Shown: positions 40,857 through 50,481, counted from the first letter of the stretch. The stretch is DNA of 50,584 nucleotides from CAYPZL01 sp964415045 (GCA_964415045.1 CAYPZL010000013.1:1-50584), one strand, 5' to 3'. Numbers and translations: made by a program. The notes: generated by a model not told the origin, from the letters alone.

Positions 40857-43427
40857 ATGGACGAGATTAAGCGAAAACTGGACCGTATCGACGAGCGGCT
40901 CGCCGGGCCAGGCGCAGCGTCCCGGCTGATCCGCACCGCCCCGCTCTTGTTTTGCGTCCTGGGGCTGATGGCGGGCATCCTGTTGCAGGCCGGCCTGACG
41001 CGGACACACATCGGCAGCGGCGTCTGGACGGCCCTTCTCGGCGTCGCCGCCGGCGGCACCTGGGGGTACTTCCTGCACCAGCGCCGGCATCCCCGGCCCG
41101 GCGTGCTCGCCTGCGGCGCGGCCTTCTGTTTCCTGTGCTTGGGCGCGATTCGCCTGGTTGCGTTCACCACATCGGCGGCCGACGACGTCCGTCAACTCCT
41201 CGGACCCCGGCGCCGGCTGGCGACCGTTCGAGGACACATTGTAACCAACCCACGTGTGGAACAGCGAGAGTGGGCCTTTGCCCGGTTCAGCCACGCGGAC
41301 CCGTCCACCTCGTTCTACCTGATGCTGAGCGAGGTCAAAACGGGCCACGGCTGGCGGCGAACCCGGGGCACGATCCGGGTGCACGTGGGCGAGCCGGCCC
41401 CGGGTCTGCGGGTCGGTGACTCCATCGAGGCGGCTTGCTGGCTTCACCGCTTTGAGGAGCCTGCCAATCCGGGGCAGTTCAACGTCGCCGGGTACCTCGG
41501 GCGCCGCAACGTCGGGGTGGGCGCTTCGGTAGCCTCGAAAGACGCGGTCACCCTCCGCAGAGAAAGCCCGCCGAACGTCCTGACGCGTCTGCGGAGAATC
41601 CTGGGCCGGGCCGCCGCACGGGCCCTGCTGGACCACGCCCCCTCGGATACGCCGAGCGAGGGTCTGCTCGAGGCCCTTCTCTTGGGCTACCGGGGCAACA
41701 TCGACCGCCGAACGTACGAAGCGTTCCGAAAGACCGGCCTGCTCCACCTGATAAGCCTTTCGGGAATGCACCTGGGAATCCTGGCCGGCCTTCTCTGGTG
41801 GCTCGGCAAGACGCTGGGCCTGCTCAAGCCCGCCCGCGCCCTGGTCTGCATGGCGGCGACTGCTGTTTTTCTCCTGGTCGTCCCGCCCCGCCCGCCGACG
41901 ATCCGGGCCGCGATCATCGTGCTGGTCTGTTGCCTCTCGATCCTCCTGCGCCGCCGGGCCAACCCGCTCAACTCGCTGTCCCTGGCCGCGATTGTCCTGC
42001 TGCTGCTTCGACCGACGAACCTGTTCGAGGTGGGCTGGCAATTGTCGTTTGCGGCCGTGGCCGGCATATTGTCACTGAGCGGGCGAATCGAGCGTTTCCT
42101 TCACGACAAAATCTCAGGCCGGCTCGCTACATTCGACCGGCTGCCCCGCCGCGTGACGCGCCCGTTGCAAGGGGTGGGAAAGGCCGCGACCCGCCTGTTC
42201 GCAGCGGGATTCGCAGCCTGGCTGGGCGGCGCCGGCATCCTTCTCTACCATTTCCACACGATTACCCCGCTGGCCAGCGTCTGGACGGTCCTGGTCTTTC
42301 CCTTCGTCGCGGCAGTTCTGATCCTGGGCTTTGCGAAACTCGCCCTGTTCTTCCTGCTGCCCACCCTGAGCACGGTGCTGGGAAACCTCGTCTGCGTCCT
42401 GGCCGATGCCCTCATCGCGGTCGCCCGCCTGCTCGCGGAGCTGGATGGCTCGCAGGTATTGATCGGCCATGTCACGTTGTGCCCGGTCGCCCTGTATTAC
42501 ACTCTCGTCATCATTGCGGCGTTTGTCCGTATCCGCCGTCCCGTCTGGAAGACCGCCGTTTGCGCGGCGCTGGCGCTCGCCCTGCTTACATCCCTGGGCC
42601 GGGTCAGGTGGCGTCGCACCCACCGAGACCGCCTGTCCCTGACCTGCCTCGACGTCGGACATGGCCAGGCGATGCTGGCCCAACTGCCCGGCTCAACGAA
42701 CATCCTTTTCGATGCGGGTTCCCTGTACACGGCGGACGTCGGAACGCGCATCGTGCTGCCCTTCCTCGACTACGCGGGCCTGGGACGTCTGCACGCCGTT
42801 GTCATCAGCCACCACGACATCGATCACATCAACGGCATCCCCGAAATCGCCGGCGGATGCGCGGTCGAGCACGTCTACGCCGCCGATCCGTTTTGGGCAC
42901 AGACAGCGACCGAGGGCCCCGCCCGTTTCCTGGCGGATTGTCTACGCCAGGACACTCTCACCATCGAGCCCGTCCCGAAGACTCTTGCCATCGGCCCCAC
43001 GAAGATCACAACGCTCTGGCCACCTCCCGGCGCGGCCCCGATTCCACAACTCGGCGACAACGACGGCTCCCTCGTCTCGCTGATCGAGTTTGCCGGCGTC
43101 AAGATTCTGTTGTGTTCCGACATCGAGCAATTCGCGCAACAGCGGATCATGAAGCTGTATCCCGATCTCGGCGCGGACGTCGTCGTTGTCCCACACCACG
43201 GATCGGTCAGAACGCTGCGTCCGGAGTTCCTGCGAGAGCTCCGGCCCCGGGTCCTGGTTTGCAGTTGCAGCAAGCCGGTGCAGGCCGGGCAGCCGGTCTT
43301 CTGCCCCGACACCAGCGCTTCGCTGCTGTGCACGGCGACGAACGGAGCGATTACGATTTGCGTAGACAAGGAAGGCGTGGTAGAAACAGCCACCCATAAG
43401 GTCCAAAAAGGAGAATTGAGCCGATGA
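40857..43427 (+). CDS. comEC: ComEC/Rec2-type DNA uptake channel with metallo-beta-lactamase domain
   Basis: The 856-residue membrane protein has an N-terminal DUF4131-type OB-like domain (about 95-230), the competence domain with about ten transmembrane helices (signature SLSGMHLGILAGLLWWL at about 303-320, PPRPPTIRAAIIVL) and a C-terminal metallo-beta-lactamase domain (LDVGHGQAMLAQLP, SHHDIDHINGIPE, VVPHHGS). ComEC moves single-stranded DNA across the inner membrane, and the C-terminal domain may degrade the second strand; all metal-binding motifs are intact. The phosphatase gene starts inside its last codons (ATGA). The prepilin peptidase and pilin-like genes nearby could supply a competence pilus. 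Confidence 0.92.
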   Translation: MDEIKRKLDRIDERLAGPGAASRLIRTAPLLFCVLGLMAGILLQAGLTRTHIGSGVWTALLGVAAGGTWGYFLHQRRHPRPGVLACGAAFCFLCLGAIRLVAFTTSAADDVRQLLGPRRRLATVRGHIVTNPRVEQREWAFARFSHADPSTSFYLMLSEVKTGHGWRRTRGTIRVHVGEPAPGLRVGDSIEAACWLHRFEEPANPGQFNVAGYLGRRNVGVGASVASKDAVTLRRESPPNVLTRLRRILGRAAARALLDHAPSDTPSEGLLEALLLGYRGNIDRRTYEAFRKTGLLHLISLSGMHLGILAGLLWWLGKTLGLLKPARALVCMAATAVFLLVVPPRPPTIRAAIIVLVCCLSILLRRRANPLNSLSLAAIVLLLLRPTNLFEVGWQLSFAAVAGILSLSGRIERFLHDKISGRLATFDRLPRRVTRPLQGVGKAATRLFAAGFAAWLGGAGILLYHFHTITPLASVWTVLVFPFVAAVLILGFAKLALFFLLPTLSTVLGNLVCVLADALIAVARLLAELDGSQVLIGHVTLCPVALYYTLVIIAAFVRIRRPVWKTAVCAALALALLTSLGRVRWRRTHRDRLSLTCLDVGHGQAMLAQLPGSTNILFDAGSLYTADVGTRIVLPFLDYAGLGRLHAVVISHHDIDHINGIPEIAGGCAVEHVYAADPFWAQTATEGPARFLADCLRQDTLTIEPVPKTLAIGPTKITTLWPPPGAAPIPQLGDNDGSLVSLIEFAGVKILLCSDIEQFAQQRIMKLYPDLGADVVVVPHHGSVRTLRPEFLRELRPRVLVCSCSKPVQAGQPVFCPDTSASLLCTATNGAITICVDKEGVVETATHKVQKGELSR

Positions 43428-44668
43428 GAAAACGCATAGCCGGTGTCGCGGTCACTGCCATCCTGGTCCTTCTCGCAATAGCCGCCGTCGCCGTCCAAAC
43501 CGCTGCCGCCGGCGGCAAGCACCCTCGACCCGAAGTGGATTTCAATGATCTGAGCTTTTATCGCCCGCCCGCCACGACGGAGAGCTACCCGCTGACGCGG
43601 GCGCGGCGCGTGCGAAACGTCATCGTCTGCATCGGCGACGGCATGGGAGCCAACCACGTGGCCCTGGCCCGCCTCAAAGCCGTCGGCCCCAAGGGAAAGC
43701 TCCACTTGGAGAGAATGCCCGTGGGGGGGATGGTGCGCACGCATTCGGCCGACTCGCTGGTCACCGATTCGGCCGCGTCCGGGACGGCCCTGGCGACCGG
43801 CATCAAGACCGACAACGGCATGATCGGCATGGCCCCCGACGAGCAGCCCTATTTCACGATCCTCGAGCTGGCCCGGGACAAGGGTATGGCGACCGGACTG
43901 GTGGCGACCTCGGCCATTACCCATGCCACGCCGGCCTCGTTCGCCGCGCACGTCAAGTCCCGAAAGATGGAGACGACGATCGCCGAGCACCTCATCGCCA
44001 ATCGCGTCAACGTGCTCTTTGGCGGTGGAAGGAAGTTCTTCCTGCCCAAGGAAGCCCCAGACAGCGCCCGCAAAGACGACCGGGATCTGATCGCCGAGGC
44101 GAAAGGGGCCGGCTACACGTATATCGAGACAACCGCAGAGCTCAGAGCCGTGCGTCACCGCCATCTTCTCGGGCTCTTCCAACCGGAGGCGCTGACGACC
44201 GCGCCGCCCGAACCCAGCCTGAAATTGCTCACTCGGAAGGCCATCGGCGCCTTGCGGCGTATCCGCGTCGGAGCCTCGGGGCGCAATAAGGGCTTCTTCC
44301 TGATGGTCGAGGGCAGTCAGATCGACTGGGCCTGTCACGACAACGACGCCGGGAATATGATTCGCCAGACGCTGCTCTTCGATCAGGCCGTCGCGGCTGC
44401 CATCGATTTCGCCTGGAAAGACGGACGAACGCTCGTCATCGTCACCGCCGACCACGAGACCGGCGGGCTGACCTTCACCGCCGGCGATAACAACGCCGCC
44501 GACCCGAAAGTGCACTGGTCCACGAAGGGACACAGCGGCGCCCCCGTGCCCATCTATGCCTTCGGTCCCGGCGCCGAGGCGTTCGCGGGCGTCTACGACA
44601 ACACGGACATCCCCCGCAAGATCGCCCGACTACTGGACATCAGGCCCTTCCCCCGGCCGAAGAAATGA
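43424..44668 (+). CDS. Secreted alkaline phosphatase (PhoA family)
   Basis: The 414-residue enzyme has a signal peptide (hydrophobic residues 8-25) and the PhoA-family active site: IGDGMGANHVALA (metal-binding Asp), Ser 116 in VTDSAASGTALATG as phosphorylated nucleophile, then VEGSQIDWACHDND and VTADHETGGLT with the remaining metal ligands. It cleaves phosphate monoesters outside the cytoplasm. It overlaps comEC by 4 nt and the next small gene by 4 nt, so three genes are coupled. This could feed phosphate from imported or degraded DNA, which is an inference. Confidence 0.92.
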   Translation: MRKRIAGVAVTAILVLLAIAAVAVQTAAAGGKHPRPEVDFNDLSFYRPPATTESYPLTRARRVRNVIVCIGDGMGANHVALARLKAVGPKGKLHLERMPVGGMVRTHSADSLVTDSAASGTALATGIKTDNGMIGMAPDEQPYFTILELARDKGMATGLVATSAITHATPASFAAHVKSRKMETTIAEHLIANRVNVLFGGGRKFFLPKEAPDSARKDDRDLIAEAKGAGYTYIETTAELRAVRHRHLLGLFQPEALTTAPPEPSLKLLTRKAIGALRRIRVGASGRNKGFFLMVEGSQIDWACHDNDAGNMIRQTLLFDQAVAAAIDFAWKDGRTLVIVTADHETGGLTFTAGDNNAADPKVHWSTKGHSGAPVPIYAFGPGAEAFAGVYDNTDIPRKIARLLDIRPFPRPKK

Positions 44669-44883
44669 AAACCACGGATGTCAACCTGAGAGTCGACGCA
44701 ACCTGTCACCTGACCGTCAAGGTCGGTGACAAAATCCGGCGGGGAGAACCCCTCTGCACAGGCTCCGACCCGCAAGAGGAACAAACGGCCCCCGTCTCGG
44801 GCATTGTCAGGGATATCCAGTTCGACCCCGGGAACCACGAATTCGTGATTCGGATCGGCCCGGCGGGTGAGCCCGGGTCGTAG
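44665..44883 (+). CDS. Small barrel-sandwich (lipoyl/RnfC-like) domain protein
   Basis: The 72-residue protein is a single half-barrel: VKVGDKIRRGEPLCTGSD, then APVSGIVRDIQF, the two arms of a biotinyl/lipoyl or RnfC-type hybrid barrel. The lysine that would carry biotin or lipoate is absent (the tip reads EEQTAPVSG), so no cofactor is expected. It starts inside the last codons of the phosphatase gene (ATGA, 44665-44668). Its function is unknown. It may help metal or membrane interactions of its neighbours. Confidence 0.6.
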   Translation: MKTTDVNLRVDATCHLTVKVGDKIRRGEPLCTGSDPQEEQTAPVSGIVRDIQFDPGNHEFVIRIGPAGEPGS

Positions 44884-44888
44884 TACCC

Positions 44889-44960
44889 GTAGGATGGACT
44901 TTCGCCCATGCTGCCTGACCCTGCGCATGAGCAAACCGCATGGGCTGCAGCCCATCCTAC
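44889..44960. repeat. Inverted repeat of the GTAGGATGGGC type
   Basis: GTAGGATGG...CCCATG (44889-44910) and CATGGG...CCATCCTAC (44939-44960) are inverted 22-bp arms with three or four mismatches; the second arm is itself palindromic (GGGCTGCAGCCC). The family is widely dispersed in bacterial intergenic DNA. It lies between the convergent small gene and the OmpA-like gene and could end both transcripts. Confidence 0.7.
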
Positions 44961-44998
44961 AGTAGGTACGTCGTTTTCGCGTGGGCGTCGTGCGTCGG

Positions 44999-45658
44999 TT
45001 AGCGCATGTTGACGACGATCTCGACGCGTCGGTTCTTGGCCTTGCCCTCGGCGGTCGTATTGGGCGCCACGGGTCGGGCGGGCCCGCATCCGGCGGCACG
45101 CACCTGTTCCTCCGGAATTCCATGCTGAATCAGATAGCGTGCCACGGACAACGCCCGCTGCGCCGACAGCTCCCAGTTGTCCTTCCAGGGCGACTTCTTG
45201 ATGGGATCGGTATCCGTATGGCCGACCACGTCAATCTTCTTGCCCGCATAGCTCTGTTTGAGAACGGACAGAATATGGTCCAGCGGCGCGCTGGTGGCGC
45301 TCTTGAGTGAAGCCTTGCCCGAAGCGAAAAGGATGGTGTTCTGCAGTGTCACCGTGATCGTTCCGGCGGCGGGATCGAACGCCACGTCGTAGCCCTCGCC
45401 GAAGCCGGTTGCCTCCGCCGGGGTCTTGTTTAGTTCCTCAATCTGCCTCTGCAATTCGTTGATCGTCTGCTGATCTTGGGAGATCTTCTCGGCCATCTGC
45501 TGCTTCTCGGCCTGCAGATTCTCGAACCGGCCCTTGAGATTCTGATGCTCGACGTTGAGGTAGTCGTATTTCTTCTTGTAGTCGGTGCAGCCGGACAACA
45601 ATGAAAGGCAGACAAGGCAAATAATGGGGACGACGATCTTTGCGTTGGCGACTCGCAT
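44999..45658 (-). CDS. OmpA-like lipoprotein with coiled coil (peptidoglycan-binding)
   Basis: The 219-residue protein starts with a lipoprotein signal ending in LLSGC (Cys 24), has a coiled coil of about 50 residues (NLKGRFENLQAEKQQMAEKI and following heptads), then an OmpA-type domain. GHTDTDPI and NWELSAQRALSVARYL are the peptidoglycan-binding motifs, with the conserved Asp and Arg (NRRVEIVV). It anchors the outer membrane to the cell wall. ATG 45658 follows GGAGG. Pal-like proteins of this form exist in planctomycetes. Confidence 0.92.
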   Translation of the reverse strand: MRVANAKIVVPIICLVCLSLLSGCTDYKKKYDYLNVEHQNLKGRFENLQAEKQQMAEKISQDQQTINELQRQIEELNKTPAEATGFGEGYDVAFDPAAGTITVTLQNTILFASGKASLKSATSAPLDHILSVLKQSYAGKKIDVVGHTDTDPIKKSPWKDNWELSAQRALSVARYLIQHGIPEEQVRAAGCGPARPVAPNTTAEGKAKNRRVEIVVNMR

Positions 45659-45699
45659 TCGACACCTCCTTGCAATATGGCAAACCCTACGTAGACGCT

Positions 45700-46863
45700 T
45701 CACTGCAGAAACATCAAAGCGAAGCGGTTCAGAATCCAATCGTGGAAGATCATAACAGTCAAAACAGCTAAAGACAAGAAGGGACCATAGGGAATCTGGC
45801 GAATTTTCTTGAAAAACATTTGAAAAATCGCCCACCCCAAGCCGAAAAACGGGGCGACGAAGAAAGCGATCACGACCATCAAAGGTCCGATCACCGCGCC
45901 GGCCGCTCCCATCAGGTGCACGTCACCCAGCCCCATCGCTTCCTTCCCGAAACCCAGCGTCCCCAGAATCCGCGTGGCCCAGACGACGGCGCAGCCGACG
46001 AAATAGCTGAAGACGCTGCCCAACAAGCCGGCAAGAATCCGGTGAGCCACCAGGGCGCCCCACCATTGTCCAACCGGCCCCGGTCCCGTGAGAAACGCAA
46101 GCGCCAGAAGCGAGCCGAAGATAATCGGCAGCAGAAAGACGATCTCCTTGAGCGATTCGAGGCGATGATCGTATTCGGGCTCCGCCTGAACCTCTGCGGA
46201 GCCTTTGGCCGGTTCGGTCCCCTTGTCGAGCGGTTCCGCCTCGTCGTAGCTGCGTTTGAGCAGACCGGCCCGCATCAGCGCGTAACTGATCGCCAGGCCT
46301 AAAGATGCACCGAGAGCGAGCGCCGCGGTCCGCGGCGACGCCACCGGCAGCAGCGAGGCGGCCTCGATCCGCTCGGGGGCGATGAAGTACCCCCCCACCG
46401 CCGAGCCGATGAAGCCCGCCGCGGTGACCAGCCAGCAGATCGAAAGCGGAATGATCCACAGCTCCAGGTCGATCCCCGAAGCGGCGATGAACGCCCCCAG
46501 CAGCACCAAATGGATCAGGTACACGAACCAGCCCCCCTGCACCTGGATGCCGGGGCGAACGCCGGTGTGAAAATAGACAAGATAGAGACCCAGAAACGCC
46601 GACCCGGTCAACAGCTCCACCACGAAATAGCGTCCCGAGATCGGCGCCTTGCAGTTCCGACACTTCGCCCGCAGGACGAGCCACGAGACCAGCGGGATAT
46701 TGTCGTAGAATCGAATCGCCTGGCCGCAGTGAGGGCACGCCGAGCCCGGATGGACCAGGGACTTCTCACGAGGCAGGCGGTAAATCACCACGTTGAGAAA
46801 GCTGCCGACGCAACAGCCGACCGCAAAGATGAATACACAGACAATCCACTCCTGTCCCGTCAC
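45700..46863 (-). CDS. Type IV prepilin peptidase / leader peptidase (A24)
   Basis: The 387-residue membrane protein has eight helices, a zinc-binding loop with C-x2-C pairs at 43/46 and 68/71 (CPHC, CRNC), and the two catalytic Asp sites: Asp 132 in GIDLELWIIP and the GLGDVHLMGAAGA motif near residue 310. It cuts the leader off pilins and pseudopilins and methylates the new N-terminus. The family is normally 230-290 residues; this one has extra sequence (about residues 160-260), including a charged loop EPLDKGTEPAKGSAEVQAE. Start is GTG 46863 (GGGAGG upstream). Substrates in the window include 36371-36859. Confidence 0.93.
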   Translation of the reverse strand: MTGQEWIVCVFIFAVGCCVGSFLNVVIYRLPREKSLVHPGSACPHCGQAIRFYDNIPLVSWLVLRAKCRNCKAPISGRYFVVELLTGSAFLGLYLVYFHTGVRPGIQVQGGWFVYLIHLVLLGAFIAASGIDLELWIIPLSICWLVTAAGFIGSAVGGYFIAPERIEAASLLPVASPRTAALALGASLGLAISYALMRAGLLKRSYDEAEPLDKGTEPAKGSAEVQAEPEYDHRLESLKEIVFLLPIIFGSLLALAFLTGPGPVGQWWGALVAHRILAGLLGSVFSYFVGCAVVWATRILGTLGFGKEAMGLGDVHLMGAAGAVIGPLMVVIAFFVAPFFGLGWAIFQMFFKKIRQIPYGPFLSLAVLTVMIFHDWILNRFALMFLQ

Positions 46864-46911
46864 GTTGCCTCCCGTGCAAGCCTGCTGCTCCGTATCATCG
46901 TTGCGCCGCTG

Positions 46912-48138
46912 TCATTTCGTGCCGCGTTGGCCCTTTCGATGGACGACGCCGGCCACCTGCACGGGCAGGCCGAACAGGCGAATGAACCCTTTGGCGTCCA
47001 TCTGATCGTACTCGGCCCCCATCTTGAAGCTCGCCAGGTCGCTCTGGTACAGGCTGTAGGGGCTTTTCATGCCCGCCGGCGTGCACTGGCCTTTGAAGAG
47101 CTTCATCCGGACCTCGCCGGTAACGTTGCGTTGCGTGGCGTCCACGAACGCATCGAGCGCCTCGCGAAGCTGGCAGAACCAGAGCCCGTAGTAGACCAGC
47201 TCGGCATACTTGAGCGCCACCTGCTGCTTGTAGTGCATCGTCTCCCGGTCCAGCGTCAGACTCTCCAGGGCCTTGTGGGCCGCCATGAGAATGGCTCCGC
47301 CGGGCGTCTCGTAGACCCCGCGCGACTTCATGCCCACGAGACGGTTTTCGACGAGATCGACCTGCCCGACGGCGTGCTTGCCGCCCATGTCGTTGAGGGT
47401 CTCGAGCATGGTCACCGGGCTGGTCAGCTTGCCGTCCAGCTTCACCGGAACGCCTTCGTGGAAACCGATGGTGACGTAGTCGGGTTTGGCCGGCGCCTTC
47501 GAGACGGGCTTGGAAATGACGAACAGGTCGTCTTTCGGCTCGTTGGCCGGGTCTTCGAGGTCCGCCCCTTCGTGGCTGATGTGCCAGATGTTGCGATCGC
47601 GCGAATAGATCTTCTTCTTGCTCTGCTCGATGGGAATCTTGTGCTTCTTGGCGTAGTCCACCGCCGCCTCGCGCGACGTGAGCTTGAATTTCGGGTCCTT
47701 CCAGGGAGCGACGATCTTCAGGGTCGGATCGAGCGCCATGAAGGTCACCTCGAAGCGGACCTGGTCGTTGCCCTTACCGGTGGCTCCGTGGGCGACGGCG
47801 GTGGCCTTCTCGGCGTGCGCGACGTCGACCTGATACTTGGCGATCAAAGGCCTCGCCACGCTGGTGCCCAGCAGGTAGCCGTTCTCGTAGACGGCGCCGG
47901 ACTTCAGCAAAGGCCAGAGATAGTCCTCGACGAACTCGCGGCGCAGGTCCTTGACCACGCACTTGGCCGCACCGCTGGCCAGAGCCTTCTTCTTGATCCC
48001 CGCCAGCTCATCGCCCTGACCCAGCTCGGCCGCAAACGCGATGACCTCGTAGCCGTAGGTCTCCTTCAACCAGGGCAGGATCACGCTCGTGTCCAGCCCG
48101 CCGCTGTACGCCAGCACCACTTTCTCTTTCTTTGCCAT
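46912..48138 (-). CDS. argG: Argininosuccinate synthase
   Basis: The 408-residue enzyme joins citrulline and aspartate with ATP, the step before argininosuccinate lyase in arginine synthesis. The PP-loop signature AYSGGLDTSVI is at residues 10-20, with GATGKGNDQVRFE and SREAAVDYA further on. Length and content are normal. No other arginine gene is adjacent. The last 25 residues (VVHRKGQRGTK) are a normal-looking tail. GAGGG lies upstream of the ATG. Confidence 0.97.
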   Translation of the reverse strand: MAKKEKVVLAYSGGLDTSVILPWLKETYGYEVIAFAAELGQGDELAGIKKKALASGAAKCVVKDLRREFVEDYLWPLLKSGAVYENGYLLGTSVARPLIAKYQVDVAHAEKATAVAHGATGKGNDQVRFEVTFMALDPTLKIVAPWKDPKFKLTSREAAVDYAKKHKIPIEQSKKKIYSRDRNIWHISHEGADLEDPANEPKDDLFVISKPVSKAPAKPDYVTIGFHEGVPVKLDGKLTSPVTMLETLNDMGGKHAVGQVDLVENRLVGMKSRGVYETPGGAILMAAHKALESLTLDRETMHYKQQVALKYAELVYYGLWFCQLREALDAFVDATQRNVTGEVRMKLFKGQCTPAGMKSPYSLYQSDLASFKMGAEYDQMDAKGFIRLFGLPVQVAGVVHRKGQRGTK

Positions 48139-48273
48139 TACCGTTCCCTCGAACAGAACTTCCGTAAAAACCCGGATTATAAGAGTCCACCAGCGGAAGT
48201 TCAACGGAATATCGAGGGAGGCGGCAGACCGGGTGCGGTCGAACGATTCGTCGCGTCCGCGCCGGCCATCCGG

Positions 48274-50481
48274 TCACTTCGCGAACGTGATCTGCGGAAC
48301 CTCTCTGCCCAGCCGCTTGCAGGTCTCCTCCAGCTTCCGGCGAAATTCCTCCGGCTTCAGGAATTCGACGTGGCCGTCCAGGAACACAGCGTTGACTCCA
48401 TCGCTACAGAACTCCGGGTTCTCGTACACCAACATATTGCGATAATTCATCGCCCTGGTCTGTCCGCCAAGGTACATGTAGCTCGGGCCGGAAAACCCCT
48501 TCGGCTTGCGCGGAGATTCCCAGACGCTCTCGCCGCTCACGTAAGGTTCCAGCTTTTCCAGTTCGTCCGGAAACCGACCGTCGTTGTCCTCTGCCCACAT
48601 GTGCAGGGCCAAACCGATCTGCTTCAAGTTCGACATGGACGTAACGCGGCGAGCCTGGTCGCGGGCCCGGGCCAGCGCGGGCATCAGAACCCCCGCGCCC
48701 ACGGCTCCGCCCGCGACAGCGCCGACACTCATCTCCATACCGGGGCCGCGATAGTGCGAATGCAGTCCGTCGGGCCCGAAGTAGCTGTATTGCACGGAGG
48801 GCCCCATGTCGTCGGCGATGTGGTCGAGCGCCGGCAGCATCACGGGCAACTTGATTTTGGCCTGCATCGCACCCATCGTGAGCATGGGCCAGAATTGCTG
48901 AAGCTGCATCCGCATCTGCTTGAACTGGACGGCGGAATCGGTATACGTCAGGCCGATCAGGTTCTCGGGCAGTTGCTGCCGAATCTTCTTGAATCCCTCC
49001 GTGGCAGCGAGGGATTTGCCGTCGGAGCCTTTCGAGATGAGCTGCTTGACGCCGAGGTTGCACAGCGCGGTATTGGACCCGATGACGACGTGATCGTCGG
49101 CGACCGACCAGGTCGGCATGACCTGGGCAAAGGCCAGCGGCGCCACCGCCCAGACGTGCACGGTGCGCCCGTCGTCCTGCTTCTGCGAGCTGATCTGGAG
49201 CACCCCGTCGCTCGCGGCGCTGATGAACTTGCCCAGCGACGTCATCGTCTTCTCGAAGAGTTCGGCGTCGCTGAGCTTGGCGATGGCAACGAAGCCGCCC
49301 ATGGGAGCCTCCGTCATCGTGCCGGCCGGAAGCGTGTAGTACAGAGCCGGCCCCGGCAGGCTCTTGAGCAACCCCTCGCGAATCCGGCATTGGATGGTGG
49401 ATTCGAGCTCTTCGATTCCCTCCTGGATATCCGGATACATATCGTCCGGCGAGACCATCTTCACCACGTTCATGGCCAGGTCGTACGTCGCGGCGACATC
49501 CCAATTCATCGCGCCGGCTTGTACCGCGCGAGCGTCCACGGCCCGGAACCACGCCGGGTTCACCGGCTTGAACGTGCCGAACACGCCCGTCGCCGGCGTG
49601 GGCATCTCCACGAGCGAATGGACGACCACGTCCGGGCCCGAGAAGCCGACCCGTTCCGTGACGGTCTTGACGCCGCTCAGGCCCAGCTCCTTGACCACCG
49701 CCGCAATCATGCCCATCTCCTCGCCGGCCCCTTCTCCCTGGCCAAACAGGAACGCATTGACGAAGCGCAGCGCCTTCTGCACGTCGATATGGACCAGGAA
49801 GACATCGTTGCCGCCGGGGACGCGCTTGAGATTCGTCCAAGCCGTGCCGCGCGGGCTGGCGAGGTGCTTCGTCGCCGCCCCGCTGCCGTCGTTGATCGCC
49901 GCGACCAGGTAGTTGCCCGCCCAGCCCCAGTACAGGGGCACGTCGTCGTTGTCCTTGAGGCTGTGCATCGTGAGCGAGCCGACCTGGGTCCGGCCGATCT
50001 CGCCGGCGCCGACCATCGCCTCCAGTTCGCTCACCGCCGCGGCCATCTCCGCCTTGCGCCCGCCTGCATCCACAATGGCGAACGCGCAGATCGGCGGCCC
50101 CTCCTCGGCCGCGACCCAGGCGACCCCCGCGCAGAACGGCCGGCTCGTAAGCAACTGGACGTAGCCTAAGATCGTCTCGATCTGCTTCGGGACGTTCGGG
50201 TCATTAGACTCCCGGCCCGCCAGGGCCAGAAGCTCGGCCTTGACCGGCCGATAGAAGCCCTGCGTGCTCGGATCGTTCCAGAGCCGCCCTAAGATGCTCT
50301 TCTCGAAGTCACCCTTGACCGCGTCGCACCCGCTGGTCGCTGTAAAGGCCAGGACATCGTCGGGCAACACCTTGAGCAACCCCTCCACCGCCGAGTCCGC
50401 CGCAACCACCGGCGCCACGCCAAAACCGAAAACCACAACCACCGCAACCCAAACCCGGAAAACCCAGCCCAACCGAACCAT
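48274..50481 (-). CDS. Large exported protein with internal pilin-like H-X9-DG module
   Basis: The 735-residue protein has an N-terminal signal peptide (VWVAVVVVFGFGVAPVVA), then about 530 residues without a recognised family (a repeated alpha/beta pattern: FAIVDAGGRKAEMAAAV, FLVHIDVQKALRFVN). At about 590-610 it has a hydrophobic glycine-rich stretch (VGAVAGGAVGAGVLMPAL) followed by ARARDQARRVTSMSNLKQIG and DGVNAVFLDGHVEFLKP, the DUF1559/H-X9-DG C-terminal module of planctomycete pilin-like proteins. In such proteins the pilin helix is normally at the N-terminus after a class III signal; here it is internal and without a cleavage site. ATG 50481 follows GGGAG. Confidence 0.7.
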   Translation of the reverse strand: MVRLGWVFRVWVAVVVVFGFGVAPVVAADSAVEGLLKVLPDDVLAFTATSGCDAVKGDFEKSILGRLWNDPSTQGFYRPVKAELLALAGRESNDPNVPKQIETILGYVQLLTSRPFCAGVAWVAAEEGPPICAFAIVDAGGRKAEMAAAVSELEAMVGAGEIGRTQVGSLTMHSLKDNDDVPLYWGWAGNYLVAAINDGSGAATKHLASPRGTAWTNLKRVPGGNDVFLVHIDVQKALRFVNAFLFGQGEGAGEEMGMIAAVVKELGLSGVKTVTERVGFSGPDVVVHSLVEMPTPATGVFGTFKPVNPAWFRAVDARAVQAGAMNWDVAATYDLAMNVVKMVSPDDMYPDIQEGIEELESTIQCRIREGLLKSLPGPALYYTLPAGTMTEAPMGGFVAIAKLSDAELFEKTMTSLGKFISAASDGVLQISSQKQDDGRTVHVWAVAPLAFAQVMPTWSVADDHVVIGSNTALCNLGVKQLISKGSDGKSLAATEGFKKIRQQLPENLIGLTYTDSAVQFKQMRMQLQQFWPMLTMGAMQAKIKLPVMLPALDHIADDMGPSVQYSYFGPDGLHSHYRGPGMEMSVGAVAGGAVGAGVLMPALARARDQARRVTSMSNLKQIGLALHMWAEDNDGRFPDELEKLEPYVSGESVWESPRKPKGFSGPSYMYLGGQTRAMNYRNMLVYENPEFCSDGVNAVFLDGHVEFLKPEEFRRKLEETCKRLGREVPQITFAK

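Noticed and set aside
46510..50169. 1219-codon open frame on the plus strand opposite argG and the large exported protein
   Set aside because: Very long but Arg/His/Gln-rich with no domain pattern, and it runs across two well-supported genes on the other strand.
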